From Marisalimonas sp016777705 (GTDB lineage: Bacteria; Pseudomonadota; Alphaproteobacteria; Puniceispirillales; Marisalimonadaceae), in contig NZ_CP159808.1 of NCBI RefSeq assembly GCF_047717795.1, positions 1,922,001 to 1,986,000 on the forward strand: DNA of 64,000 nucleotides. The letters are read 5' to 3'. The notes beneath the pieces are model-generated. The model did not search any database, had not been told where the DNA came from, and saw nothing but the letters and a program-made list of their open reading frames with translations. Positions 25,805 to 35,723 of this stretch are shown here, in pieces. A program made the position numbers and the translations under genes. Position 1 is the stretch's first letter; every line of letters begins with the position of its first letter.

Positions 25805-28800
25805 ATGAGAACTAAATTGAATCAAGTTAATCCTATAAAGCTAGACGATTGTTTTACAAAAGATAATGACTTAGCTTTAATGAATGGTGTCCAAGCCTTA
25901 GTTAGGCTTTTAATTGAGCAAGCAAAATTAGATAAAAAAAATGGTTTAGTTACAAATGGCTATGTTAGCGGATATCCAGGCTCTCCATTAGGAACACTCG
26001 ACTTAGAACTTGGTCGCGCTAGAAAACATTTAGATCTTCATAACATTGTTTTTCAACCTGCTGTAAATGAAGAGCTAGCTGCTACTGCTGCATGGGGAAC
26101 TCAAATGTTAGGATTATATGATAAACCTGAAATTGATGGCGTTTTCTCAATGTGGTACGGTAAAGGTCCAGGTTTAGACAGAGCTATGGATGCTCTTCGT
26201 CATGCAAATATGGGAGGAGTTTCATCTAAAGGTGGAATGATACTAGCAGTTGCAGAAGATCCAATTGGTAAAAGTTCAACATTAGCTTATCAGTCAGAGC
26301 AAAGTTTAATTTCTGCAGGCATCCCTGTTTTTTATCCAGCCAATGTAAATGAAGTTATATCTATGGGGCTTCAAGCTTTTGCCCTCTCACGTCATGCTGG
26401 AATATGTGTGGGTTTGAAAATAACTGGAGATACTGCAGATTCAAATGCTGTAATCGATATGGGACTAATTAGACCTAAACTATTAAAACCAGATAATCCA
26501 ATCAACGTTCACGTCAATAGACACGATCCAGCACTTGAGAGAGAAGAAGCTTTAATAAATAGACGTATTCCAGCTTCTAAGGATTTCATAGCCAAAAACA
26601 ATATTAATGAAGTAATGTATAATCCTAATGATAAAGAGATTGGTATAATTGCTGTAGGTAAAGCTGCAACAGAAACAATTGATGCTTTTGATACTATTGG
26701 GATTAAATCACCTCATAAAAAAGGTGTTGGACTTTTTGCATGTAAAGTTCCATGGCCACTAATAAATCACGAAATAATTGAATTTTGTGGAGGTTATAAA
26801 GAAATTATCATTATAGAAGAGAAGGCTGGAATAGTTGAAGAGCAAATAGCACATATTCTTTTTAATGATAAAAAAAGACCTCTGTTATCAGGTAAAAATG
26901 ATGCAATTTCAAATGAACCATTAATTCCAAAGACTTCAGAATTATCAAGTGATATTATTGCTGACTGTTTGTTAAAAAAATTACCACCTCATTTAACTGA
27001 AAGTGTAGTCCCTGACGTAAAGTCAGTATCACTTGGAGACAACTTACCCCCGGTTTCATCAAGAACTCCATGGTATTGTGCTGGATGCCCTCATAACTCT
27101 GGAACAAAGACACCTGATGAAGAAATAGTTGGCATTGGCATTGGATGCCATTCAATAGGTTATTTTCTACATCCAGAAAAGCTAACAAATTTCAGTCAAA
27201 TGGGTGGAGAAGGTGGTCACTGGATTGGCAGAGCACCATTCTCAAATCACAATCATATTTTCCAAAATATTGGTGATGGAACTTATGCACATTCTGGATC
27301 TTTAGCTATTAGAGCAGCCGTATCAGCAAATGTTAACGTTACTTTTAAAATTTTGTATAATGATGCTGTTGCTATGACTGGAGGACAACAAGCCATAGGA
27401 GGCGCAAGCCCTTGGAATATTTCTAAACAGTTAACAGCAGAGGGTGTTAAAAAAATCTATGTGGTATCAGATGAACCAGAACAGTTTCAAGAAACTCGTC
27501 TCTTTGCAGACGGTGTGTCTATGTACCATAGAGATGATCTAATCAAAGTCCAAAAAGAAGTAAGAGAAATCCCAGGTGTTACAGCTATTATCTATGTTCA
27601 AACATGCGCCACAGAGCTTAGACGCAGAAGAAAAAGAGGATTAGTTGCTGACCGCGATATTAAAATGTTTATAAATCCTGATGTTTGTGAAGGGTGCGGG
27701 GATTGTGCTGAAAAATCCAATTGTGTAGCTGTAAAGCCTCTTGACCACTTCGACGGTACAAAAAAGCAAATTGACCAGAGTGTTTGTAATAAAGATTATT
27801 CTTGTAGCAAAGGTTTTTGCCCTAGTTTTATAGGTGTTACATCCAGTAAATCCTTAGAAACAATTAAGAAAACATTTCCATCTTTACCTCTAAATATAAA
27901 TAATTTGCAAAATCCAAAAGAGAAGATTAGGGACATTAAAAATATAATTATGGCTGGTATTGGAGGAACAGGTGTTTCAACAATAGCCGCTATTATAGTA
28001 ATGGCTGCACGTATAGATAAGTTATATGCACAATCCATGAACTTTACTGGTCTAGCTCAAAAAAACGGAGCTGTAACAAGCCAAATAAGAATCAGTAAAG
28101 AAAAATCGCTTTATACTAAATCAGCACGATTACCAAACGAAACTGCAAATCTACTTTTAGGTTGTGATGCTGTTGTTTCTGTTTCTCCTTCTATAACCAG
28201 GACGTTAAACAACAAGAAAACTAAGGCTATTGTCAATGGTAGAGTTGAGCCCCTTGGTGTAGCTGGTGTTCACATAGGTAAAGTAGTCGATGACCAGTTA
28301 TTGAAAAAACATTTAGAAATACATATTAATAGTGACAATATCAACTTTGTTGATATTTCTAGTTTAGCTGAAGCTTTGGTTGGAGACACTGTATCTGCAA
28401 ATATAATGATGTTAGGTCTAGCTGCTCAAAATGGTTTTTTGCCCATTGATATTACTTCAATAGAAAAAGCAATAGAATTAAATGGAGTAGCAATAAACCA
28501 AAATATTACAGCTTTCAAATGGGGTAGATTATTAGCAGAAAATCCCGAACAAGTTTTTCAAGCAGCTGGGTTATTTGAAAAAAAAGAAAAGAAAGAAAGT
28601 GTTCAAAACTATATAAGTAATTTTTCTAAAGTACTGGAATTGTATCAAGACAGAGATTACTCAGAAAAATACAATAATATTGTAAAAAAAGTTCTAGATA
28701 AAGAATCTAAACTTTTTAAAAATAAAATCGAATTACCTTTAACAAGGAAAGTCGCATTAACATTATTTAGATTAATGAGATATAAAGATGAGTACGAGGT

Positions 28801-29257
28801 AGCTAGACTTCACACTTCAGGTGATTTTGCAAAACAATTTTTATCAAACAACAAAGAAGCTAAATTAGAGTATTACCTTGCACCTCCACTTTTTTCAAAA
28901 ATTGATAAAGATACTGGACATCTTCAAAAAAGACGATTTGGTTCGTGGATGTTTAAAGCTTTTAAGATTTTATCAAATTTTAAGTTCTTGAGAGGTACTA
29001 AATTTGACTTATTTGGCTATACAGCAGAGCGAAATAGTGAAAGAGTTCTAGCTCAAAAAATTATGAACACAATTATTGCTATTACTGAAAATCTAGATCA
29101 AAATAATCATAAAAGAATATTAGATTTTTTAGAAATTCCTTTATCTATAAAAGGCTATGGTCATGTTAAAGAAAAAAATATGAAGATGGCCGAAACCAAA
29201 TGGGATACATCATTAGAAAAAATTATTAATAGTACAAATTTAAAAAAATCAGCATAA
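25805..29257 (+). CDS. Indolepyruvate ferredoxin oxidoreductase, fused alpha and beta subunits
   Basis: A 1150-residue fused 2-oxoacid:ferredoxin oxidoreductase of the length seen in proteobacteria. The N-terminal pyrimidine-binding domain has GYVSGYPGSPLGTLD; a central ThDP domain has GIGCHSIGYF and the NIGDGTYAHSG loop; cysteine motifs CEGCGDC (about residue 627) and CNKDYSCSKGFC hold iron-sulfur clusters; and the C-terminal gamma-like domain begins IMAGIGGTGVSTIAA. It oxidatively decarboxylates aryl-pyruvates from aromatic amino acids to aryl-acetyl-CoA. It is single and convergent with the ligase gene at 29261, which could act on related acids. Confidence 0.93.
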   Translation: MRTKLNQVNPIKLDDCFTKDNDLALMNGVQALVRLLIEQAKLDKKNGLVTNGYVSGYPGSPLGTLDLELGRARKHLDLHNIVFQPAVNEELAATAAWGTQMLGLYDKPEIDGVFSMWYGKGPGLDRAMDALRHANMGGVSSKGGMILAVAEDPIGKSSTLAYQSEQSLISAGIPVFYPANVNEVISMGLQAFALSRHAGICVGLKITGDTADSNAVIDMGLIRPKLLKPDNPINVHVNRHDPALEREEALINRRIPASKDFIAKNNINEVMYNPNDKEIGIIAVGKAATETIDAFDTIGIKSPHKKGVGLFACKVPWPLINHEIIEFCGGYKEIIIIEEKAGIVEEQIAHILFNDKKRPLLSGKNDAISNEPLIPKTSELSSDIIADCLLKKLPPHLTESVVPDVKSVSLGDNLPPVSSRTPWYCAGCPHNSGTKTPDEEIVGIGIGCHSIGYFLHPEKLTNFSQMGGEGGHWIGRAPFSNHNHIFQNIGDGTYAHSGSLAIRAAVSANVNVTFKILYNDAVAMTGGQQAIGGASPWNISKQLTAEGVKKIYVVSDEPEQFQETRLFADGVSMYHRDDLIKVQKEVREIPGVTAIIYVQTCATELRRRRKRGLVADRDIKMFINPDVCEGCGDCAEKSNCVAVKPLDHFDGTKKQIDQSVCNKDYSCSKGFCPSFIGVTSSKSLETIKKTFPSLPLNINNLQNPKEKIRDIKNIIMAGIGGTGVSTIAAIIVMAARIDKLYAQSMNFTGLAQKNGAVTSQIRISKEKSLYTKSARLPNETANLLLGCDAVVSVSPSITRTLNNKKTKAIVNGRVEPLGVAGVHIGKVVDDQLLKKHLEIHINSDNINFVDISSLAEALVGDTVSANIMMLGLAAQNGFLPIDITSIEKAIELNGVAINQNITAFKWGRLLAENPEQVFQAAGLFEKKEKKESVQNYISNFSKVLELYQDRDYSEKYNNIVKKVLDKESKLFKNKIELPLTRKVALTLFRLMRYKDEYEVARLHTSGDFAKQFLSNNKEAKLEYYLAPPLFSKIDKDTGHLQKRRFGSWMFKAFKILSNFKFLRGTKFDLFGYTAERNSERVLAQKIMNTIIAITENLDQNNHKRILDFLEIPLSIKGYGHVKEKNMKMAETKWDTSLEKIINSTNLKKSA

Positions 29258-29260
29258 TTT

Positions 29261-30898
29261 TTATATCAGTTTTGCTTCTTCTCTTAGTTTAAATTTCTGA
29301 ATTTTACCAGTGCTTGTCTTTGGTAATTCTGTGAATTTAAAATATTTAGGAACCTTGAAACCTGCTAATAAAGATTTACAGTGATCCCTCAGTTCTAATT
29401 CATTTATAGTAGATCCTTTGCTTATCTCAACAAAAGCACAAGGTGTTTCTCCCCATTTCTCGTCTTCCTTAGCGACTACAGCCACAGCAATCACATCTGG
29501 ATGTTTATATAAAGCGTCTTCAACCTCTATAGATGAAATATTCTCACCACCAGATATTATAATGTCTTTAGACCTATCTTTTAATTGAATGTATCCGTCT
29601 TCATGCCAAACGCCAAGATCGCCTGTATGAAACCAGCCATTTTCAAAAGCTTCATCAGTTGCTTTCTTATTTTTTAAATACCCTTTCATTGTAATATTAC
29701 CCTTTATTAAAACTTCTCCTAAGGTAATACCATCCTTGGGGACATCGCTTTTTGTATCTGTATCAATAATTTTCATGTTTTCTTGAACTGAATATACAAC
29801 TCCTTGCCTTGCTTTCAATTTAGCTTGTTCTGAAGCCTCTAATTGGCTCCATTCTGGATGCCAAGCACAGACTACAGCTGGTCCATAAATTTCAGTTAAG
29901 CCATAGACATGTATGACTTCAATTCCACATGAAGCCATTTTACTCAAGACAGCTTCAGGAGGAGGGGCTCCTGCCGTCATCATTTTGATGTCAGTTTTAA
30001 GAGATATGTTGTTTTGTAATAAATGATCAGCTACCATTTGCATGACTATAGGCGCTCCGCATAAATGAGTTATTTTGTGTTTTTCAAAAGCCTCAACAAT
30101 CAAATTTCCTGCAAGCTGCCTTAAACATACATGGGTTCCTGCGCGCTCTGTGATTGTCCAAGGAAAACACCAGCCATTACAATGGAACATTGGCAATGTC
30201 CATAAATACTTTGGATGCATTGGAAGATCCCATGTTAGAGTGTTACCTATCGCGTTTAAATAAGCTCCTCTGTGATGGTATACAACTCCTTTTGGATTAC
30301 CTGTAGTTCCAGATGTATAATTTAATGCTATTGAATTCCATTCGTCACTTGGAAGAGAATGCTCATATTCTTTACCTATAAATTTATTTATTTCAGTTTC
30401 GTAATCTAAACATTGTTTTAGATCTGCAAAATCAGATCTTTTATTTCCAGCAACTTTATCTACATATTCAATTAAAATAGGAGGGTTACTTACATCCTCT
30501 AGAGCTTTTTGAACAATTTCACTATACTCAGAGTCATAGATGAATAATTTGGCTTCGCCATGATCTAAAATAAATTTTACAGTGTTACTATCAAGCCTTG
30601 TATTAATAGCGTTCATAACTCCTAAGGCCATTGGAATTCCAAAATGACATTCCCACATCACCGGAATATTTGGGAGCATCACAGCTATGATATTTCCAGA
30701 AATAATTTTTTTATTTATGAGTAAATTAGCTAGAGCGTCACACCTTAAGCCAGCTTCTTGATAAGTTAATGTATAATCTCTATATTCAATCGCAGTATGA
30801 TTTGGAAATGTCTTTCTTGTCCTTTCTAGAAATGATAAAGGGCTCAAAGAAGCAAAGTTTGCTTGATTTTTACTTAGACCATCTTCAAAAATTGACAT
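29261..30898 (-). CDS. AMP-forming acyl-CoA synthetase (long/medium-chain type)
   Basis: A 545-residue ANL ligase. ATG at 30898 is preceded by a textbook AAGGAGG site and starts MSIFEDGLSKNQANF, the normal N-terminus of this group; the frame upstream to 30949 is rejected. Motifs are LNYTSGTTGNPKGVVYHHRGAYLNA, VYGLTEIYGP, FHTGDLGV, RSKDIIISGGENISSIEVE and TGKIQKFKLRE. It resembles the plant-type acyl-activating enzymes used for fatty or methylthio acids. It is divergent from a DmdC-like acyl-CoA dehydrogenase with 76 bp between starts, so the two may share control; a role as DmdB is possible but not shown. Confidence 0.88.
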   Translation of the reverse strand: MSIFEDGLSKNQANFASLSPLSFLERTRKTFPNHTAIEYRDYTLTYQEAGLRCDALANLLINKKIISGNIIAVMLPNIPVMWECHFGIPMALGVMNAINTRLDSNTVKFILDHGEAKLFIYDSEYSEIVQKALEDVSNPPILIEYVDKVAGNKRSDFADLKQCLDYETEINKFIGKEYEHSLPSDEWNSIALNYTSGTTGNPKGVVYHHRGAYLNAIGNTLTWDLPMHPKYLWTLPMFHCNGWCFPWTITERAGTHVCLRQLAGNLIVEAFEKHKITHLCGAPIVMQMVADHLLQNNISLKTDIKMMTAGAPPPEAVLSKMASCGIEVIHVYGLTEIYGPAVVCAWHPEWSQLEASEQAKLKARQGVVYSVQENMKIIDTDTKSDVPKDGITLGEVLIKGNITMKGYLKNKKATDEAFENGWFHTGDLGVWHEDGYIQLKDRSKDIIISGGENISSIEVEDALYKHPDVIAVAVVAKEDEKWGETPCAFVEISKGSTINELELRDHCKSLLAGFKVPKYFKFTELPKTSTGKIQKFKLREEAKLI

Positions 30899-30974
30899 AT
30901 TTGATTTCCTCCTTATTTTATTAATAATAGTTAGGTTATATTTTATCAACTATGAAAATTAATTTGGAGTTTTA

Positions 30975-32684
30975 ATGCCTTATTCATCGCCATTAGAAGA
31001 TACAAAGTTTGTACTAGAAAACCTTTTACAACCACATAATGATTTAGACGATACTACAATTGATGCTGTTCTTAGCGAAGCAGGAAAATTAGCTGACAAT
31101 TATTTAGCACCTCTTAACCATTTTGGAGATAAAAATAATCCTGTTTTAAGACAAGATCATGAAGTTGAAACACCAAACGGATTTAGCCATGCTTTTAAGG
31201 AGATAGCTAAGGGAGGCTGGATTGGAGTTGCAAGTGACACTGATTACAGCGGAATGGGTTTGCCCTTAAGAATGAGCGCTGCAATTAATGAATATTGGCA
31301 AGGTGCAAATTTATCATTTTCTCTATGCAGTTTGTTAACCCAAGGGTTAATTGACGCCTTTACTTTAGTTGGAACTGAAGAAGAGAAAAAAACATATTTA
31401 CCTAAATTCAACTCTGGTGAGTGGACCGGCACAATGAATTTAACTGAACCACAGTCTGGAACGGATTTAGCTACAATTAAAACTAAAGCAGAACATGATG
31501 GAAACAATTGGAGAATCAAAGGCCAAAAAATATATATCACATATGGTGAGCACGATATGTCAGAAAACATCATTCATCTAGTCTTAGCTCGAACTGAAGG
31601 AGCCCCAGAAGGAATAAAGGGCATATCCACATTTATAATACCTAAATTTTTAAAGGATGAAGAGGGTCAATATACAAAAAGGAATGACTTAAAGTGTATT
31701 TCTATAGAGCATAAAATGGGTATTAAGGCGAGCCCTACTGCTGTTATGGCATATGGCGAGGAAGAAGGTGCTATAGGATATATGCTAGGAGAAGAAGGTA
31801 GAGGAATAGAATATATGTTCATTATGATGAACAGGGCAAGGTTTGATGTTGGCCTTCAAGGCATGGCAATTTCTGAAGCGGCAAGACAAAAAGCACATGA
31901 ATATGCTAATATTAGAGTTCAAGGCACGCCTATTAATAGGGAAAAAGGAACTCCTATAATAGGTCATGGAGATGTTAGAAGATTACTTTTATCAATGCGA
32001 AGCCTCACTGAAGCAATGAGAGCTTTAATTCTAGTTTCCGCTGAAATTATGGAAAAAGCGCATAGTGGGGATGAGAAGTCTAAAATAAGAGAGGGCTTTC
32101 TAATTCCAATTATTAAAGGTTGGTCAACAGAATTAGCTCAAGAAATAACTAGTAATGGCGTTCAAATTCACGGTGGCATGGGTTTTATAGAAGAAACAGG
32201 CGCTGCTCAATATATGCGAGATGCTAGAATTTTACCTATTTATGAAGGAACAAACGCAATCCAAGCTAACGATTTTATGTTTAGGAAAACCGTTAAAGAT
32301 AATGGCTTAACAGCTAAAAGTCTTCTAGACGAGATGATTAAGGATTGCCAAGATAACACTCAAATGAGCAATATGATAAATATAGCAATTGAAACTCTAG
32401 ACTATGTTTTAAATAATAGAGATGATTATGAAAAATTATCATGTATTAGTTTTGATTACATGATGGGGTTTGGATATTTAATCGGTGGCTGGCTTATGCA
32501 TAAGGCAAAAATAAAAGCTCGCTTGAAATTATCTAATAAAAATCAAAATGAAATTTTTTTAAAGAGTAAAATTATTTCTAGTGACTTTTATAACCTTCAT
32601 ATTCTCCCAAGAATACAATCTCATTTTCAAATTGTTTTGAATGGTGCAGAAGTGATTCAATCCACTAATGATTCTTATATTTAA
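30975..32684 (+). CDS. Acyl-CoA dehydrogenase, DmdC/AcdB-like long form
   Basis: A 569-residue FAD enzyme, longer than the 380-residue short-chain dehydrogenases because of a C-terminal extension (about 470-569). The FAD/substrate loop is MNLTEPQSGTDLATIKTKAE, and the catalytic glutamate is in LPIYEGTNAIQAND (about residue 421). The N-terminus MPYSSPLEDTKFVLENLL is characteristic of the group that includes 3-methylmercaptopropionyl-CoA dehydrogenase (DmdC) as well as ordinary acyl-CoA dehydrogenases. Sequence alone cannot separate these. If DmdC, it would feed methanethiol release, which matters given the methanethiol-oxidase-like gene at 50612. Confidence 0.85.
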   Translation: MPYSSPLEDTKFVLENLLQPHNDLDDTTIDAVLSEAGKLADNYLAPLNHFGDKNNPVLRQDHEVETPNGFSHAFKEIAKGGWIGVASDTDYSGMGLPLRMSAAINEYWQGANLSFSLCSLLTQGLIDAFTLVGTEEEKKTYLPKFNSGEWTGTMNLTEPQSGTDLATIKTKAEHDGNNWRIKGQKIYITYGEHDMSENIIHLVLARTEGAPEGIKGISTFIIPKFLKDEEGQYTKRNDLKCISIEHKMGIKASPTAVMAYGEEEGAIGYMLGEEGRGIEYMFIMMNRARFDVGLQGMAISEAARQKAHEYANIRVQGTPINREKGTPIIGHGDVRRLLLSMRSLTEAMRALILVSAEIMEKAHSGDEKSKIREGFLIPIIKGWSTELAQEITSNGVQIHGGMGFIEETGAAQYMRDARILPIYEGTNAIQANDFMFRKTVKDNGLTAKSLLDEMIKDCQDNTQMSNMINIAIETLDYVLNNRDDYEKLSCISFDYMMGFGYLIGGWLMHKAKIKARLKLSNKNQNEIFLKSKIISSDFYNLHILPRIQSHFQIVLNGAEVIQSTNDSYI

Positions 32685-32936
32685 CATGTAAAATATTTTT
32701 TCAGATGTTTTGTAAAAAAAAACAATATAAGTGACTGAAAACATTCAATTTAAAAAAAAATTTTTTTTAATCAACTTTATGTTGCTTTTAACTATTTTTT
32801 GGATAGCCTATAAATAATGTAGTGGGGGCTACTTGATTTTAAGTTTGATCTCATGATTTATTTTTTTGCTTTTAGTTGCTTTGCTAAAGTAAAAATAAAA
32901 AGACAATATTAGATGAGTTTAAACTTAAAGGGAAAA

Positions 32937-34904
32937 ATGACTAATTATCCAGATATAAAAATTCATAATACACTTCCTAAAATTCTAAGACATAGATCTA
33001 TCTCAATGCCAGATACAGTCGCTCTTCGAGATAAAGATCTTGGGATATGGAATGAAATCACGTGGAAAGAATATAACAATAATGTTTCATATCTAGCACT
33101 TGCTTTGTCGAAAAGAGGTTTCAAAACAGGTGATGTAATTGGTCTCATTGGAGATAATAAACCATCATGGCTATATTTTGAACTGGCCGCACAAGCAGCT
33201 GGAGGCATGAGTCTTGGAATATACAGAGATACTCTTGATGAAGAAGTAGGATACTTAATAAACGCTGCAAAAGTAAGTTTTGTTTACGCTGAAGATCAGG
33301 AGCAAGTTGATAAAATTTTGGCTATAAAAAGACCAAAAAACGATCAAATAACCATGTTTTATGAAGATAGCCGTGGTTTAAAAGAATTAAATGACCCACA
33401 CATCGTCGATATGCTTGAACTAATGAATGAAGGACAAGCTATAGCAAAAAAATCGCCTAACAAATACAATCAGATGATTGATAAGGTATCTGCCGAACAA
33501 GAAGCAATATTATGTACTACATCTGGCACCACTTCTAATCCAAAGTTAGCAATGTTACCAGGTGGAAAGTTTGTTGAACACGTTCTTAGATACTTAAATG
33601 TTGATCCAAAGACTGATACTGATGAATACGTATCTGTACTTCCATTTCCATGGATAATGGAACAAATTTATGGAGTTGGTTTCAACATTATTGGAGGCAT
33701 GAAAGTAAATTTTCCAGAAAGACCTGAAACAGCCATGGAAGACTTGCGTGAAGTTGGTCCAACTTTCATGCTTGGCGCACCAAGATTATGGGAGCAAATA
33801 GCTGCAGACATGCGTTCTAGAATTTTGGATGCACCCAAGATAACACAGTGGCTTTTCAATGTAATGGTTGATCGAGGATTAAAAGCGGTTGACCAAGGTA
33901 AAAGAGATTTTCTTGCCGACAAACTTCTTTTCTCAGCTTTAAAAGATAGATTAGGTTTTAGTAAAGTTACATCAGCAGCAACTGGTGGATCAGCTATTGG
34001 CCCTGAAACCTTTAAATTTTTCTTAGCAATGGGAATTCCTTTAAGACAGCTCTATGGACAAACAGAATTAATGGGAGCTTATACTCTACAAGATATTCCA
34101 CAGGGAACTATGGATTGTGAAACAGTTGGGGTTCCGTTTCCTGATTGCGAAGTTAAAATCATAGACCCTGATCCTAATGGGCTTGGCGAGATTATTACGA
34201 AGCATCCTAGCATGTTTTCTGGATATTTTAATAATCAAAAAGCTTATAAAGACACCATTAAAAAAGGTTGGATGCAAACTGGTGACGCAGGTTTTTTTGA
34301 TGAAAAAGGACGATTAAACGTTCTAGATAGAGTCAATGATATTGCCGTAAAATCAGATGGTGTAAAATTTTCACCACAAAACATAGAAAACAAACTTAAA
34401 TTTTCTCCTTATGTTGGTGAAGCTGTGGTGATTGGATCTGAAAAACCGTATTTAACTGCAATTATATGCATAAGATTTTCAATTGTTTCAAAATTAGCAG
34501 AAAAATGGCAACTGGCATTTACTTCTTATACTGGATTAGCTGCTGATAAAAAAATATATTCACTTATAGAAGAAGAAATTTCCAAGGTAAATTCACAACT
34601 ACCTGATAATACAAAAATCGCAAAATTTTTATTATTGTTTAAAGAATTTGAGGCTGACGACGGTGAATTAACAAGAACTAGAAAAGTAAGAAGAAGCGTA
34701 ATAAATAGCAGGTATAAAGACATTATTAATGATTTGTATTTAGATAAAGATAAAGCCTCGATTAATACAGAGTTCACCCTTGAAGACGGGAGAAAAAGTA
34801 AAATAAGTGCTGTTATGGAAATTAGACATTTAATCAAAACAAAAGACATAAAAATCAAAAAATCTCCTTCTAAAGTTAAAAAACCTAGTAGAGGCAAAAA
34901 ATAA
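32937..34904 (+). CDS. Long-chain-type AMP-forming acyl-CoA synthetase linked to a HAAT transporter
   Basis: A 655-residue ligase of the long FAA1-like type. ATG at 32937 follows AAAGGG at close spacing and is preferred over ATG at 32913. Motifs are CTTSGTTSNPKLAMLP, LYGQTELMGAYT, MQTGDAGFFDEKGRLNVLDRVNDIAVKSDGVKFSPQNIEN, and a basic lysine-rich tail. The gene ends at the base before the livG start, and the same order (ligase, livG, livH, livM, binding protein, livF) is seen in many proteobacteria. I infer that it activates the imported acid, so trapping it inside the cell. The 250-bp gap upstream is AT-rich with an A9T8 tract and no clear hairpin. Confidence 0.88.
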   Translation: MTNYPDIKIHNTLPKILRHRSISMPDTVALRDKDLGIWNEITWKEYNNNVSYLALALSKRGFKTGDVIGLIGDNKPSWLYFELAAQAAGGMSLGIYRDTLDEEVGYLINAAKVSFVYAEDQEQVDKILAIKRPKNDQITMFYEDSRGLKELNDPHIVDMLELMNEGQAIAKKSPNKYNQMIDKVSAEQEAILCTTSGTTSNPKLAMLPGGKFVEHVLRYLNVDPKTDTDEYVSVLPFPWIMEQIYGVGFNIIGGMKVNFPERPETAMEDLREVGPTFMLGAPRLWEQIAADMRSRILDAPKITQWLFNVMVDRGLKAVDQGKRDFLADKLLFSALKDRLGFSKVTSAATGGSAIGPETFKFFLAMGIPLRQLYGQTELMGAYTLQDIPQGTMDCETVGVPFPDCEVKIIDPDPNGLGEIITKHPSMFSGYFNNQKAYKDTIKKGWMQTGDAGFFDEKGRLNVLDRVNDIAVKSDGVKFSPQNIENKLKFSPYVGEAVVIGSEKPYLTAIICIRFSIVSKLAEKWQLAFTSYTGLAADKKIYSLIEEEISKVNSQLPDNTKIAKFLLLFKEFEADDGELTRTRKVRRSVINSRYKDIINDLYLDKDKASINTEFTLEDGRKSKISAVMEIRHLIKTKDIKIKKSPSKVKKPSRGKK

Positions 34905-35708
34905 ATGAGTTTAAAAGATTTAGAAAATATACCTTATGGTAAAAAAGCAATTGAACTCAAAAATATATTTTTAGCTTTTGGAGGAGTTAAAGCTCTTACA
35001 GATGTTTCCTTTGATGTGAGAAAAGGAGAAGTTTTTGCAATTATAGGTCCTAATGGAGCAGGAAAATCTTCAATGTTGAATGTTATTAATGGTTTTTACA
35101 AACCAACTAGTGGCACTATAAACTTTGCTGGTACTGACAGAAGTGAGATGGAACCAGAATTTGCAGCCAAAAGTGGTATTGCAAGAACTTTTCAAAACAT
35201 TGCTCTTTTTAAGGGAATGAGCACATTAGACAATTTAATGACCGGACGGTTGTTAAAGCAAAAACAAAACTTTTTAATGCAAGCTCTTTACTATGGTCCT
35301 GCTGAAAAAGAGGAAGAAGAACATAGGGAAAAAGTCGAACGAGTAATAGATTTCTTAGATTTACAGTCAATAAGACGTACTCCTGTTGGATCACTACCGT
35401 ATGGCTTACAAAAAAGAGTGGAGTTGGGACGTGCTTTGGCAATGGAACCTGAAATACTTTTACTTGATGAGCCCATGGCTGGAATGAATGTCGAAGAAAA
35501 ACAAGATATGAGTAGATTTGTGTTAACAGTCAATAATGAATTAAAAACAACTATAGTTTTAATTGAACATGATATGGGCGTTGTAATGGATATCTCTGAT
35601 AGAATAGTAGTTTTAGATTATGGTAAAAAAATAGGTTCTGGTTTACCTAACGAAATCAGAAACAACAAAGCTGTTATTGATGCTTATTTAGGAGTGTCTG
35701 ATGATTAA
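34905..35708 (+). CDS. livG: HAAT-type ABC transporter ATP-binding protein (LivG-like)
   Basis: A 267-residue ATPase. Walker A is GPNGAGKSSM, the signature region is LPYGLQKRVELGRALAM, Walker B is ILLLDEPMAGMN, and LIEHDMGVVM follows. The end VIDAYLGVSDD is the LivG pattern. Its ATG directly abuts the stop of the ligase gene, with no spacer. It is a different paralogue from the livG at 6089: the linker FLMQALYYGPAEKEEEEHREKV is longer and charged. Confidence 0.93.
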   Translation: MSLKDLENIPYGKKAIELKNIFLAFGGVKALTDVSFDVRKGEVFAIIGPNGAGKSSMLNVINGFYKPTSGTINFAGTDRSEMEPEFAAKSGIARTFQNIALFKGMSTLDNLMTGRLLKQKQNFLMQALYYGPAEKEEEEHREKVERVIDFLDLQSIRRTPVGSLPYGLQKRVELGRALAMEPEILLLDEPMAGMNVEEKQDMSRFVLTVNNELKTTIVLIEHDMGVVMDISDRIVVLDYGKKIGSGLPNEIRNNKAVIDAYLGVSDD

Positions 35709-35723
35709 TAAGGAATGTATTTT

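Noticed and set aside
32685..32936. Possible SAM-II-like riboswitch or small RNA before the FAA1-like ligase (GCTAAAG and T-rich stretches)
   Set aside because: No pairing partner was found for the needed P1 stem and the key loop bases are absent; the region is simply AT-rich with an A9T8 tract.
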